In this document: one piece after another, positions 34,391-43,007 of the stretch
Layout of the letters: every line of letters starts with the position of its first letter
How positions within the stretch are numbered: the first letter of the stretch is position 1
Source: Fodinibacter luteus
Lineage (GTDB): Bacteria; Actinomycetota; Actinomycetes; Actinomycetales; Dermatophilaceae
DNA length: 64,000 nucleotides
Direction: 5' to 3'
NCBI RefSeq assembly: GCF_039541575.1
Contig: NZ_BAABGM010000026.1
Coordinates: forward strand, 19,355 to 83,354
Notes under the pieces: model-generated
Databases searched by the model: none
What the model saw: only the letters and a program-made list of their open reading frames with translations
Told to the model about the DNA's origin: nothing
Made by a program: the position numbers and the translations under genes

Positions 34391-35095
34391 ATGATGAGCA
34401 CCCTGCTCACGAACGGCAGCCTGCTCGCCGTCGAGGACGCGCCGCGGTCGTCGGAGCGTGCGAGGGTGCTCGTGGTCGACGACCACAGGACGTTCGCCGA
34501 GCTGCTGTCCCGGGCCCTGGACGCGGAACCCGACCTCGAGTGCGTCGGCCACGCCCAGACCTCCGGCGAGGCGTGCGACGCGGTGGCCCACCTGAACCCC
34601 GACCTGGTGCTCATGGACGTCCACCTTCCCGACCAGGACGGGATCGAGACCACTGCGAAGCTGGTCACCGCGCACCCCGACCTCCGGGTCCTCATCCTCA
34701 CCGCACACGCGAGCGTCGCGGACATCCATCGCGCCGCGATCGCGGGTGCGTCGGGGTTCCTCGCGAAGGACGGTTCCCTGTCGGACCTGCTCGACGCGCT
34801 CCGGACGGCGCGCAGCGGAAGCCTCGTGCTCCCGGAGGACCTCATGGCCCGGCTGTCGGAGGTCGGGGCCGGTCCCCGGACGACGAGACAGTGGCACCTG
34901 ACCCCACGGGAGCTGGAGGTGCTCAGGCTGCTCGGCCTGGGTCACGACCCCCGGGCGATCGCGAAGGAGCTCGGTGTCAGCCTGCACACGTGCCGCGACC
35001 ACGTGAAGCGCGTGCTGGCGAAGCTCGGCGCGCACTCCCAGCTCGAGGCCGTCGTCGTCGCCGCGCGGACCGGTCTCATCCGGCTGGACGAATGA
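34391..35095 (+). CDS. NarL/LuxR-family response regulator
   Basis: The protein has 234 residues. The receiver domain (about 24-140) has the acidic pair in VLVVDDHRTF, phosphoacceptor Asp in LVLMDVHLPDQDG, the switch Thr in LILTAHAS and Lys in FLAKDGSLSDLL. The C-terminal LuxR helix-turn-helix reads LTPRELEVLRLLGLGHDPRAIAKEL, then VSLHTCRDHVKRVLAKLG. Two tandem ATGs exist (34391 and 34394). The kinase gene follows after 19 nt and is its obvious partner. It could respond to oxidant, metal or envelope signals, but nothing in the sequence identifies the stimulus. Confidence 0.9.
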   Translation: MMSTLLTNGSLLAVEDAPRSSERARVLVVDDHRTFAELLSRALDAEPDLECVGHAQTSGEACDAVAHLNPDLVLMDVHLPDQDGIETTAKLVTAHPDLRVLILTAHASVADIHRAAIAGASGFLAKDGSLSDLLDALRTARSGSLVLPEDLMARLSEVGAGPRTTRQWHLTPRELEVLRLLGLGHDPRAIAKELGVSLHTCRDHVKRVLAKLGAHSQLEAVVVAARTGLIRLDE

Positions 35096-35114
35096 CGACG
35101 TCCGGGGGCGGGTC

Positions 35115-36461
35115 GTGACGCGCTGGCCGCCCGGGCGTCGTGCGAGGGCCACCGGACCACCCCCTCCCCCTCGGGAGGCATTGCGCCGGGCACTGCAGTG
35201 GTACCTCGTGTGGAACCTCGTCGCACTCGTGTTCGTGGTGACGGGGGTGGTCCTCGTCAGCTGGGTCATCGCCCGCAACGAGACACTGCGGGATGCGGAG
35301 GTCACCGCGCGTGCCGTGGCCGAGTCGATCGTGGCGCCGCTGGCCGACAACGACTTCCACGCCCATGCCCCGGCTGCCATGGCCCGGATGAACGAGGCGC
35401 TCGAGAACCGCGCCCGCGACGGGTCGCTGAGCCACGTCAAGGTGTGGGCGGATGCCGGGAACGGGTTCGGCACCGTCCTCTGGTCCGACGAGCAACCGCT
35501 CATCGGGCGGACCTTCGAGCTCTCGGCCGCGGAGTACGCCGTCTTCGGTACCCGGGACACGGTGTCGGAGATCTCCGACCTCGAGAAGGAGGAGAACGAG
35601 CTGGAGCGCGGAGAGGGCCGGCTCGTCGAGGTCTACACCGGCACGAGGGACGCCTCGGGCGCCCCTCTTCTCTTCGAGGTCTACATCTCCGCCGCGCAGC
35701 TGCCGGAGGACGTGCGCGCCATGGTCGGCGTCATCCTCCCGCTGCCGATCGCCGCCGTCGTCACCCTGTCGCTGGCGACGCTGCCGCTCGCGATGTCGCT
35801 CGCGCACCGCGTCGACCGTGGGCAGCAGCAGATGCGAGCCATGCTCGTGAACGCCGCCGAGTCGTCCGACCTCGAGCGGCGGCGGATCGCCCAGGACCTG
35901 CACGACGGGGTCGTCCAGGACCTGGCGGGGATCGGCTACGCCCTGGACTCCGACGCCCGACACCTGCCCGAGGGAGGGGCGCTGCGCAGGCACCTGGAGC
36001 ACACCGGAGAGATCCTGCGACGGGACCTGGCGGCCCTGCGCACGCTCATGACCGACATCTACCCTCCGGACCTGAGCACCAAGGGGCTGGCGGAGTCGGT
36101 CCGCGAGCTGGCGCACAGGGAGGACCTGCCTGCCGGCCTCGTCCGGGTCGAGGTGGAGGAGCCGCTGGACTCGAACCCTGTCACCGACCGGCTGGCCTTC
36201 CGGGCCATCCGGGAAGCCCTGCGCAATGCCGTCGAGCACGCCGACGCCTCGTCCGTCCTCATCCGCATGTGGCAGACCGACTCGTCGGTGGTCTTCGAGG
36301 TCGTGGACGACGGCGTCGGCTTCGACCCGACGCTCCCCGGCCCGGAGGGGCACTTCGGGATGCGCCTCATCTCGGAGATGGTGGGCAACGCCGGAGGCAC
36401 GCTGCTCATCGACTCGTCGGTCGGAGGCGGCACCCGCGTGCGTGGCGAGCTGCCGCTCTGA
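35115..36461 (+). CDS. NarL-type sensor histidine kinase
   Basis: The protein has 448 residues. Two membrane helices (about 29-50 and 205-228) frame an extracytoplasmic sensor domain of about 155 residues. The HisKA_3 motif ERRRIAQDLHDGVVQDLAG carries the phosphorylated His, and the HATPase domain has EALRNAVEHADAS (N-box), VVDDGVGFDP (G1) and FGMRLISEM. The sensor region has no Cys or obvious metal cluster. GTG 35115 starts just after the response-regulator stop. Together with the SARP-like gene the three form a plausible control unit for the oxidase/peroxidase genes. Confidence 0.88.
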   Translation: MTRWPPGRRARATGPPPPPREALRRALQWYLVWNLVALVFVVTGVVLVSWVIARNETLRDAEVTARAVAESIVAPLADNDFHAHAPAAMARMNEALENRARDGSLSHVKVWADAGNGFGTVLWSDEQPLIGRTFELSAAEYAVFGTRDTVSEISDLEKEENELERGEGRLVEVYTGTRDASGAPLLFEVYISAAQLPEDVRAMVGVILPLPIAAVVTLSLATLPLAMSLAHRVDRGQQQMRAMLVNAAESSDLERRRIAQDLHDGVVQDLAGIGYALDSDARHLPEGGALRRHLEHTGEILRRDLAALRTLMTDIYPPDLSTKGLAESVRELAHREDLPAGLVRVEVEEPLDSNPVTDRLAFRAIREALRNAVEHADASSVLIRMWQTDSSVVFEVVDDGVGFDPTLPGPEGHFGMRLISEMVGNAGGTLLIDSSVGGGTRVRGELPL

Positions 36462-36499
36462 CGCTGCTGCCGGCGGGAGACCTGCGGCCGGGTCCGGAC

Positions 36500-37267
36500 T
36501 CAGGCCTTCTCTGCCACCACGGCGAACTTGCGGACCCGTCGGTCCCGCAACCAGCAGCTCCAGAGGCGGTGGCTGGTGAGCAGGCCGTCCACGGCACTCG
36601 TCCCCTCCCCCCTCCCCACCAGGGGTCCGGCCGCGGCATACGTGCCGACCAGGGAGTCGACGCGGGCGTGGTGGGCGCTCGTGCAGTCGCCGTACCACCG
36701 GACGCGAAGGCCCGCGCTCTCCACGTCGGCCAGGAAGGCCGGCAGGGGCGTGAGCCAGACGGTCTCGGCGGCGGGCATGAGGTGCCGTTCCGCCTCGGTC
36801 AGGGGGAGCCCCTCCTCCACCGTGCAGGCGAACCGCCCACCCGTGGCGAGCGCCGAAGCGATCCCTCGCAGGAGGGCGCGCTTGTCACGGAACGCGAGCA
36901 TCGTCTCCAGGAGGAGGACCACGTCGAACGGCCCCGGAGGGACCGGCGGGATCGTCCCGACGTCGAGGCGAGCCTCGATCCCCTCGCGTGCGGCCTGTCG
37001 ACGCGCCCGGGCAATGGCCCGAGCGCTGGCGTCCACGCCGCGGTAGGTGCAGCCGAGGGAGCGGGTGACGAACAGCCCGGGACCGGCCTCGCCACAGCAC
37101 AGGTCGAGGACGCGGGTGCCGGGACCGACAGCAGCGCGCCCGGCCAACGAGAGCACCTCACTGGCGCTCACGAAGCTCTCCTGCCCCACGAACTCGCCGG
37201 GAGGGAAGGCGACCCTGCGGGCCCGCCGGAGCACGCGGTCGACATGCTCGCGTTCGTCGACCGTCAC
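36500..37267 (-). CDS. SAM-dependent methyltransferase (last gene of pterin-like operon)
   Basis: The protein has 255 residues. Motif I VLDLCCGEAGPGLFVT, acidic YRGVDASARAIARARR, motif II PFDVVLLLETMLAFRDK and post-motif GGRFACTVEEG place it in the Methyltransf_25/11 group. The N-terminal helix block RVLRRARRVAFPPGEFVGQESF is typical of small-molecule methyltransferases. GTG 37267 overlaps the fusion-gene stop by 4 nt, so it is last of nine co-directional genes. The acceptor is unknown and is probably the product of this operon. Confidence 0.82.
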   Translation of the reverse strand: MTVDEREHVDRVLRRARRVAFPPGEFVGQESFVSASEVLSLAGRAAVGPGTRVLDLCCGEAGPGLFVTRSLGCTYRGVDASARAIARARRQAAREGIEARLDVGTIPPVPPGPFDVVLLLETMLAFRDKRALLRGIASALATGGRFACTVEEGLPLTEAERHLMPAAETVWLTPLPAFLADVESAGLRVRWYGDCTSAHHARVDSLVGTYAAAGPLVGRGEGTSAVDGLLTSHRLWSCWLRDRRVRKFAVVAEKA

Positions 37268-39678
37268 GGCTCACCCGCTGCCGAGGCTCCCGGCCCGCGG
37301 GTGCCGAACGCCGTGAGGAAGCGGTCGCGGAAGGCGGCCATCGGCCAGACGACGGAGTCCTCGGCCGGCCTCAGGCCCGTCCGCCACCCCCACCCGGACG
37401 TGGCCGCGAGGACGTCGCGGTCCCTGGTCACGATGCTGACGGGCACGTCGCGGTTCCCGCCGAACCCGCTCACGACGGTCGACGGCTGGTGGTCACCGAG
37501 CACGATGAGGACGAGGTCGTCGTCGCCGTGCTGCTCGACGAAGGACAGCAGGCTCGTCAGGGAGTACGTGATGGACGTGCCGTACGCCGTCGGCACGGCG
37601 GCCCGGTCGCTCCAGAGCTCCGGCGCCGTCAGGGCCCCCGCACGAACGTCATCGAACACCGTCCCGTCGCCCAGTGCGGCCGGGTCGACCATCGTCGGCA
37701 GCGGGGCCCACGGGCCGTGGCTCGACGTGAGCACGATCTCGGCCATGACGCGAGGCCGGTCGCGCCGGGCCAGCTCCCGTTGCCCGAACGCCGCGAGCGC
37801 GAACTGGTCCGGAACGCGGGAGAACCCGAACCGCGGCCCGGAGTACCCGAGGGACGTCCCGTCGTACACCTCGTCGAACCGGTAGAAGTCACGTCCTTCC
37901 GGCCAGCTCCCCAGGGTCGAGGGCAGCACGGCCACCGTGCGCCAACCCGCCCGGGAGAATGCGGAGGTCAGCGTCGTGCGAGTGCTCGACAGGAGCCGGT
38001 CGTAGCGGTCCTGGTCGGTCACGCTCAGCCCTGACTGGAGCGTGGAGTGGGCGAGCCAGCTGCTGCCGCCGAACGTCGGTGAGGTGAGGTAGGCGCTCGC
38101 CGCCCGGTAGCCGGCGTCGTGCAGGCGAGCCGTTCCGGAGTCCAGCAGCGCTCTCACGGAGTCGAACCGGGGCTCCTCGAGTGCGACGCGGCCGTAGCTC
38201 TCGACGAAGACGACGAGAACGTCCTTGCCGCTCAGCGTGGACAGGTCACCGGATGCCGGGTCACGGAAGGTATCGGCCGCGACCGCCTGCTCGAAGACGT
38301 CCCGGTCGCGGTAGGCCTGCGTCGTGGCGCGGACCTTGCCGACGACGAAGGGCCCGGCCTCGGCGGCCGCGACCGGCGCACCCGGTGCGACCTGCAGCCC
38401 CGAGACCGCGAGCACCGCCCACGCCGCCGCGAGGCCGGCCACGGTTCCGGTGCTCGCGCGGCGGTGCCCGGCCAGGACCCCCGTGAGGCGGCCGATCGCC
38501 CAGGGGAGGCAGACGACGACCGCGCCCACGAGAAGGAGCGCGCCGAGCACGCCGCCCCCCGCCGCCCAGGCGCCCAGCGACTCCCTGACGAAGGCGACAC
38601 CCGAGCCGAGCTGGCCGAGGTCGGTCACGACGTTGAACGGGCGGTCGAGCACCGCGAACGCCCCGAGGTCGAGCAGCTTGAGCACGGCGATCGTGCCGAG
38701 GAGCGCGCCCACGACGAGGGCCACGGCGCGCGACGACCGGGACGGCCCCGCCGACACGACGGCGGCCATGGCGGCCACGGCCACCGCCTCCACGGGCAGG
38801 CGCAGGAAGGACTCGGGTGTCAGCTGGTCGGGTCGCGCCGGCGCGAGCAGGGCGAACCACCCGAGCGCCACGGCCAGCACGCCGCCGACGGCGGCCGCGC
38901 CCGACCGCAGGGCCCGGCTCCCACGTCGCGGGGGAGCGAGCTCACGCCCCCGGCGCCACAGCCACGACACGTCTCGGCCGAACGACTCGGCGAGCAGGCC
39001 GAGGACGACCACGACGGCGACCACCGTCAGGGTGCGGGGCAGGACGTCGGCGACCGCCGCGGCGAGAACGATGCCCGTCGCCGCGGTCACGACCTTGCGC
39101 CAGTACCGGAACTCGAGCCGCCGACGCATCCAGGGCAGGACCCAGCCGGCGACGGCGAAGGCGTAGCGGGCCAGCCCCGCCGCAAGGACCCACCACCCGA
39201 GCGACGAGCCGGCGGCGATGCTGAGCACGAGGATGAGGAAGGCGTCGACCTCCCCGTCGAAACGCCCCCCGAACTGCGTGACCGTGCCGGTCCGCCGGGC
39301 CACCGGGCCGTCGACGGCATCGAGGACGAGGGCCGGCACCGCGAGAGCGAGAAGCGCCGGCGTCACGTCGTGCCCGAGCAACGACTCCGCGGTGAGGGCG
39401 GCGGCCCCGCAGGCGAGCAGGCCGCGACCGAACGTGACGAGGTCGGCGGGACCGAGCACCTGACGACCGCTGCGGCCCAGGCCGCGCACGAGCCAGCTCG
39501 TCAGCACGGTGCCGCACCCCACCCCGACGACCCAGCCGGCCCGGCCCAGGCCCGGCATCGCCGACAGCACCGCGAGCAGGACCACGAGCCCCGCCATCCC
39601 GGCCGTGGCCCACTGCCGCACGCCAGATGCCGCCGACCGTGCCGCCATCGGGCGGCTCACGGTGTCGCCGGTGGTCAC
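37264..39678 (-). CDS. CDP-alcohol phosphotransferase fused to LTA-synthase-like sulfatase domain
   Basis: The protein has 804 residues. Residues about 70-220 form a membrane CDP-alcohol phosphotransferase with the complete motif DAVDGPVARRTG, then GGRFDGEVD (DxxDGxxAR...GxxxDxxxD). More membrane helices follow to about 430. The C-terminal extracytoplasmic domain (about 480-790) is of the sulfatase/phosphoglycerol-transferase fold: VFVESYGRVAL, FGGSSWLAHSTLQSG with the nucleophile position, VLTSSHGPWAP and VLGDHQPS. The pair suggests making a phospho-alcohol lipid and then transferring its head group outside. Its place in an operon with pterin/riboflavin-type enzymes is odd. Start is GTG 39678. 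Confidence 0.83.
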   Translation of the reverse strand: MTTGDTVSRPMAARSAASGVRQWATAGMAGLVVLLAVLSAMPGLGRAGWVVGVGCGTVLTSWLVRGLGRSGRQVLGPADLVTFGRGLLACGAAALTAESLLGHDVTPALLALAVPALVLDAVDGPVARRTGTVTQFGGRFDGEVDAFLILVLSIAAGSSLGWWVLAAGLARYAFAVAGWVLPWMRRRLEFRYWRKVVTAATGIVLAAAVADVLPRTLTVVAVVVVLGLLAESFGRDVSWLWRRGRELAPPRRGSRALRSGAAAVGGVLAVALGWFALLAPARPDQLTPESFLRLPVEAVAVAAMAAVVSAGPSRSSRAVALVVGALLGTIAVLKLLDLGAFAVLDRPFNVVTDLGQLGSGVAFVRESLGAWAAGGGVLGALLLVGAVVVCLPWAIGRLTGVLAGHRRASTGTVAGLAAAWAVLAVSGLQVAPGAPVAAAEAGPFVVGKVRATTQAYRDRDVFEQAVAADTFRDPASGDLSTLSGKDVLVVFVESYGRVALEEPRFDSVRALLDSGTARLHDAGYRAASAYLTSPTFGGSSWLAHSTLQSGLSVTDQDRYDRLLSSTRTTLTSAFSRAGWRTVAVLPSTLGSWPEGRDFYRFDEVYDGTSLGYSGPRFGFSRVPDQFALAAFGQRELARRDRPRVMAEIVLTSSHGPWAPLPTMVDPAALGDGTVFDDVRAGALTAPELWSDRAAVPTAYGTSITYSLTSLLSFVEQHGDDDLVLIVLGDHQPSTVVSGFGGNRDVPVSIVTRDRDVLAATSGWGWRTGLRPAEDSVVWPMAAFRDRFLTAFGTRGPGASAAGEP

Positions 39679-39681
39679 GAC

Positions 39682-40350
39682 TCAGGCCTCGAGCCGGACG
39701 GCGCGCGCAGGTGGGTCGAAGGTGTGGGAACCGCGAACCGCCTTGGTCGTGAGGTACCGGGCGTTCGAGGGGCTCCAGTGCACCCCCGTCGGCACCCGGT
39801 CGGTGACGTCGACGTCGAGGCGGCCCAGCTGGTCGGCCTTGTCCGGGTTGTTGCTCAGCAGCGCGACCCGGCCGAGGCCGAGGGCATGGATCATCTGGGC
39901 CGCGACGGTGTAGTCACGGGCGTCGGCGCGAAACCCCAGCGCGAGGTTGGCCTCGTACGTGTCGAGGCCGAGGTCCTGCAGCACGTAGGCGTCGAGCTTG
40001 CCGTACAGCCCGATGCCGCGGCCCTCCTGCCGGAGGTACATGAGGTACCCGCCGACCTCGGCGATCCGCTCGACCGCCTCGCGCATCTGCGGCCCGCAGT
40101 CGCAGCGCTGGCTGCCGAAGACGTCACCGGTGAGGCACTCGCTGTGGAGCCGGACGAGGGGGTGTGCGCCCCGGCGGCGGGCGGGGTCGCCGTCGGTCAC
40201 CCGCCCACCCAGGCCGAGGGCGAGGTGCTCGCGTCCGTCGACGAGGCCGTCGAAGGTGATGACCCGGGCCACCGTGCCGAAGCCGTCGGAGAACCGGAGC
40301 GGCACCGCGACCTCCGTACGCACCGCTGCGGCCGGCGGACGGGAGGGCAT
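39682..40350 (-). CDS. ribA: GTP cyclohydrolase II (RibA-type)
   Basis: The protein has 222 residues. Zinc ligands lie in LVRLHSECLTGDVFGSQRCD with CG following, the catalytic region is YLRQEGRGIGLYGKL, and LSNNPDKADQL is the product-side motif. The enzyme converts GTP to 2,5-diamino-6-ribosylamino-pyrimidinone 5'-phosphate, formate and pyrophosphate. The usual DHBP synthase partner domain is absent, so this is the stand-alone form. It overlaps the reductase gene by one base and lies 3 nt before the fusion gene. In this context it probably serves a pathway other than bulk riboflavin synthesis. Confidence 0.9.
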   Translation of the reverse strand: MPSRPPAAAVRTEVAVPLRFSDGFGTVARVITFDGLVDGREHLALGLGGRVTDGDPARRRGAHPLVRLHSECLTGDVFGSQRCDCGPQMREAVERIAEVGGYLMYLRQEGRGIGLYGKLDAYVLQDLGLDTYEANLALGFRADARDYTVAAQMIHALGLGRVALLSNNPDKADQLGRLDVDVTDRVPTGVHWSPSNARYLTTKAVRGSHTFDPPARAVRLEA

Positions 40351-41060
40351 CACGCCACCCCTGTCGGCTCGGCCTCGTCGAAGCGGTCCGAGAGGGCGTA
40401 GCGCAACAGCACGACGTCCCCGATCCGACGGACCTCCGCGAGCCGGGCCCGCCGGCCACGGTTCCACGGCAGGGGCCCGTCGCCCACGAGGCGGTGGGCC
40501 CGCGAGTCGCCCACGAAGAACGGCGCCACGACGACATGCAGCTCGTCGGCGAGTGCACCGCCCAGGAATTGGGTGTGGACGTCCTGGCCGCCCTCGACCA
40601 GCAGGCGGCGCACGCCCTTCGCGGCGAGGTCCCGGCTCACCGCGCACATCGTGGGGGCGGCCCCGGCATCGACGACGGTGGCGATGGCCCCCAGTCGCTC
40701 TCGCACGGGATCCACCGACGCGCTCGCGCAGTACACGAGCTTGTCGCCGTCGCCGGTCGAGAAGAACGCCGCGGCGGGGTCGAGGTGCGGGTGCCGGGTC
40801 ACGGTCACCTTGTGCGGTGACGACGTGCGACCCTCGGCGACCCGCCGTGCCCTCCGGTGCTCGGAGCGCACGAGGAGGCGGGGGTTGTCGGCGCGCACGG
40901 TGCCCGCACCGACGAGGATCGCGTCACAGCTCGCCCGCAGGGCGTCGACCCGGTCGAGGTCCGCCGCGTTGGAGAGCACGAGCCGCGTTCCGGACGCGTC
41001 GTCGAGGTACGCGTCGAGGGACATGGCGCAGCTGAGCACGGTGTAGGGCAGGTCAGCCAT
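40350..41060 (-). CDS. RibD C-terminal-type pyrimidine reductase
   Basis: The protein has 236 residues. The dihydrofolate-reductase-like fold of RibD_C is seen in YTVLSCAMSLDAYLDD, CDAILVGAGTVRADNPRLLV (NADPH/substrate loop), RRLLVEGGQDVHTQFL and ADELHVVVAPFFVGD. It should reduce the ribosyl side chain of the cyclohydrolase II product to the ribityl form. No deaminase domain is present. ATG 41060 overlaps the membrane-protein gene and TGA overlaps the cyclohydrolase ATG, so expression of the two enzymes is coupled. Confidence 0.88.
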   Translation of the reverse strand: MADLPYTVLSCAMSLDAYLDDASGTRLVLSNAADLDRVDALRASCDAILVGAGTVRADNPRLLVRSEHRRARRVAEGRTSSPHKVTVTRHPHLDPAAAFFSTGDGDKLVYCASASVDPVRERLGAIATVVDAGAAPTMCAVSRDLAAKGVRRLLVEGGQDVHTQFLGGALADELHVVVAPFFVGDSRAHRLVGDGPLPWNRGRRARLAEVRRIGDVVLLRYALSDRFDEAEPTGVA

Positions 41061-42171
41061 GGCTGGTCGCCCTCCGCACGTCCGCGGCCGGCCGGGGTGC
41101 CGACCGGGCACGGAGAGGTCGGGGCCGGGGCCCGGGCCCCTGCGCCCGGCCCACGAGGAGCAGCACCGCGCCGGGGAGGGTCGCGGCGAACACGAGCGTC
41201 CCGTAGGCCACGGCCACCGCGAGCCCCTGGGCCGCGCCGGTCCCCACCGCGGCGAACACCCACGCGGCGGCACCCTCGCGGGGCCCCCACCCCGCCAGGT
41301 TGAGCGGCACCGCCGCCACGAGCAGCACGACGAGGCAGACCGGCAGGAGCTCGCCCGTCGGCACGTCGACCCCGACGGTGTGGGCGGCGAGGGCGAAGGT
41401 CGCCACGTGCCCGGCCAGCACGACGAGGGAGGCGGCGACGATGCCGACGAGCGCCGGCGGAGCAGCCAACGCGCGAGCGTCCGCGACGGCCACCCGGACG
41501 ATGCGCCCACCGGCTCCCGGCCGCCGGGACGGGCCCGGTCGCCGGGACAGGCCAGGTCGCCGCGTCGCCCGGGCGACACCGGCGACCCCGATGCCCGTGG
41601 CGATGAGCACGAGCAGGGTCACCACGAGGTCCGACGACGCCGGGGGGCGGGACATGAGCAGGGCTGCCAGGGTTGCCGCGACGAGCACGACCTGCCCCGA
41701 CGTCCGCTCCCACGCGACGGCACGCAGGCCGCGCCCGACGTCGTCGACCCCTCGGCCGTGGCGCACCCCACGGTCGACGTCGCCCAGCACCCCTCCGGGC
41801 AGGACGACGTTGAGGAACTGGGCGCGGTAGCAGGCCGCGACCGCCGACGGCATCGACAGCTCGGCGTGCAGGCACCGGGCGACGAGCCGCCACCGCCAGG
41901 CGGCGCACGCGGTCGACACGGCGGCGACCGCGGCCGCCACCGTGAGGGCGCGGACGTCCACGGCTCGCAGCCCGGCAACGAAGGCTCCTGTGCCCCATTG
42001 CGCGAGGAGCACCCCGAGGATCAGCGCACCGCCCAGCGGTTGCGCCCGACGCCACCACGACGATCCCTTGATCCCGGCCTCCGACCCTCGGTGTGCGCCC
42101 GCCCCCCGCCGGAGGGGGTGCACGGTGCCCAGCTCCACCCGACACACGGTGGGCGGAGCCTGCCGGTTCAC
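41053..42171 (-). CDS. lysylphosphatidylglycerol synthase TM-region / flippase-like membrane protein
   Basis: The protein has 372 residues and about eight membrane helices. The motif region FLNVVLPGGVLGDVDRGVR and AVAWERTSGQVVLV matches the LPG_synthase_TM (UPF0104) family, as does VPLNLAGWGPREGAAAWVF. Members lacking the aminoacyltransferase domain, like this one, often flip lipids or lipid-linked sugars. GTG 42171 overlaps the upstream methyltransferase stop by 4 nt. In this operon it may transport a glycosylated lipid intermediate to the outer leaflet (inference). Confidence 0.8.
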   Translation of the reverse strand: MNRQAPPTVCRVELGTVHPLRRGAGAHRGSEAGIKGSSWWRRAQPLGGALILGVLLAQWGTGAFVAGLRAVDVRALTVAAAVAAVSTACAAWRWRLVARCLHAELSMPSAVAACYRAQFLNVVLPGGVLGDVDRGVRHGRGVDDVGRGLRAVAWERTSGQVVLVAATLAALLMSRPPASSDLVVTLLVLIATGIGVAGVARATRRPGLSRRPGPSRRPGAGGRIVRVAVADARALAAPPALVGIVAASLVVLAGHVATFALAAHTVGVDVPTGELLPVCLVVLLVAAVPLNLAGWGPREGAAAWVFAAVGTGAAQGLAVAVAYGTLVFAATLPGAVLLLVGRAQGPGPRPRPLRARSAPRPAADVRRATSHG

Positions 42172-43007
42172 TTGCCGCCTCCTGCGGGAAGTGCCAGCAG
42201 GTCGAGGTGATGGACGGTGACCGCGAGCCGGCCCTGGGCGAGCTCGGCGCGGCGTCGCGCGAGGTACGCGGCACCCACCGCGCCGAGCTCGGGCCGCTGC
42301 TCGCAGGCGGCGCCCACCCAGCCGCTCAGCCACTCCGCCAGCAGCGGGCCATGGTCGGCACCCAGCCGCCACGGGCTCGCACGCACCTCCACGCGTGACC
42401 CGAGCGCGCGGAAGAGCAGGACCGCCGCGTGGACCGCGAGCGGTCCGAGCAGGGTGCGGCCCCCGTCCGTGCGCCGTTGGTGGTCGTTGAACGCGGCGCC
42501 GAACATGGCGTCCAGCGGGTCGGCCGGGGACAGGCGCACCCGACCGGTGACCGACAGCGTCACGAGCACCGGGCAGTGCGCCGCGACGCACGACCGCACG
42601 AACCGCTCCGCCTCGTCGGCGGTCAGCATGTCGAGCAGGGCCGAGGCGGTGACGAGTGACGCCCCCGCCAGGTCGGCGGGGCCCAACCGGGTGAGGTCTC
42701 CCTGCCGTCCCTCGACGCTCACGGCTGCACCGTCGGCCCCGCTCCCCGGCCCGTGGGTGGCGGCGACCCGCAGCAGGTCGGGGTCGCGGTCGTGGAGCAC
42801 CCAGTGCTGGGCACCCGGCAGCTGCGGGGCGAGCCACCGGCCCATCGAGCCGCTCCCACAGCCGAGGTCGTGCACGACCGTGACGGCGGCGCGGCCGACG
42901 CTCACCGCGGCCGTGCGCGCGAGCACCGTGGAACGGGCCGCCGCGTCGGCCGGCTCGCGCAGCCGCAGCCACGCCGAGCTGACCCGGACCTCACCGACCG
43001 CTGTCAC
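42168..43007 (-). CDS. SAM-dependent methyltransferase
   Basis: The protein has 279 residues. Motif I is VVHDLGCGSGSMGRWLA, followed by HWVLHDRDPDLL (acidic loop) and ASLVTASALLDMLTADE. The C-terminal half (LAEWLSGWVGAACEQRPELG) is distinctive for this operon family. It is GTGA-coupled to both neighbours. The substrate is unknown; the pterin-like intermediate or a sugar on it is possible. Confidence 0.82.
   Translation of the reverse strand: MTAVGEVRVSSAWLRLREPADAAARSTVLARTAAVSVGRAAVTVVHDLGCGSGSMGRWLAPQLPGAQHWVLHDRDPDLLRVAATHGPGSGADGAAVSVEGRQGDLTRLGPADLAGASLVTASALLDMLTADEAERFVRSCVAAHCPVLVTLSVTGRVRLSPADPLDAMFGAAFNDHQRRTDGGRTLLGPLAVHAAVLLFRALGSRVEVRASPWRLGADHGPLLAEWLSGWVGAACEQRPELGAVGAAYLARRRAELAQGRLAVTVHHLDLLALPAGGGK

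Noticed and set aside
38119..40401. Long open frame antisense to the fusion and ribA genes
   Set aside because: It is Arg/Gly/Glu-rich, has no domain, and mirrors codon bias of the real minus-strand genes; similar long antisense frames at about 18621-20708, 25994-27616 and 31196-33130 were rejected on the same ground.
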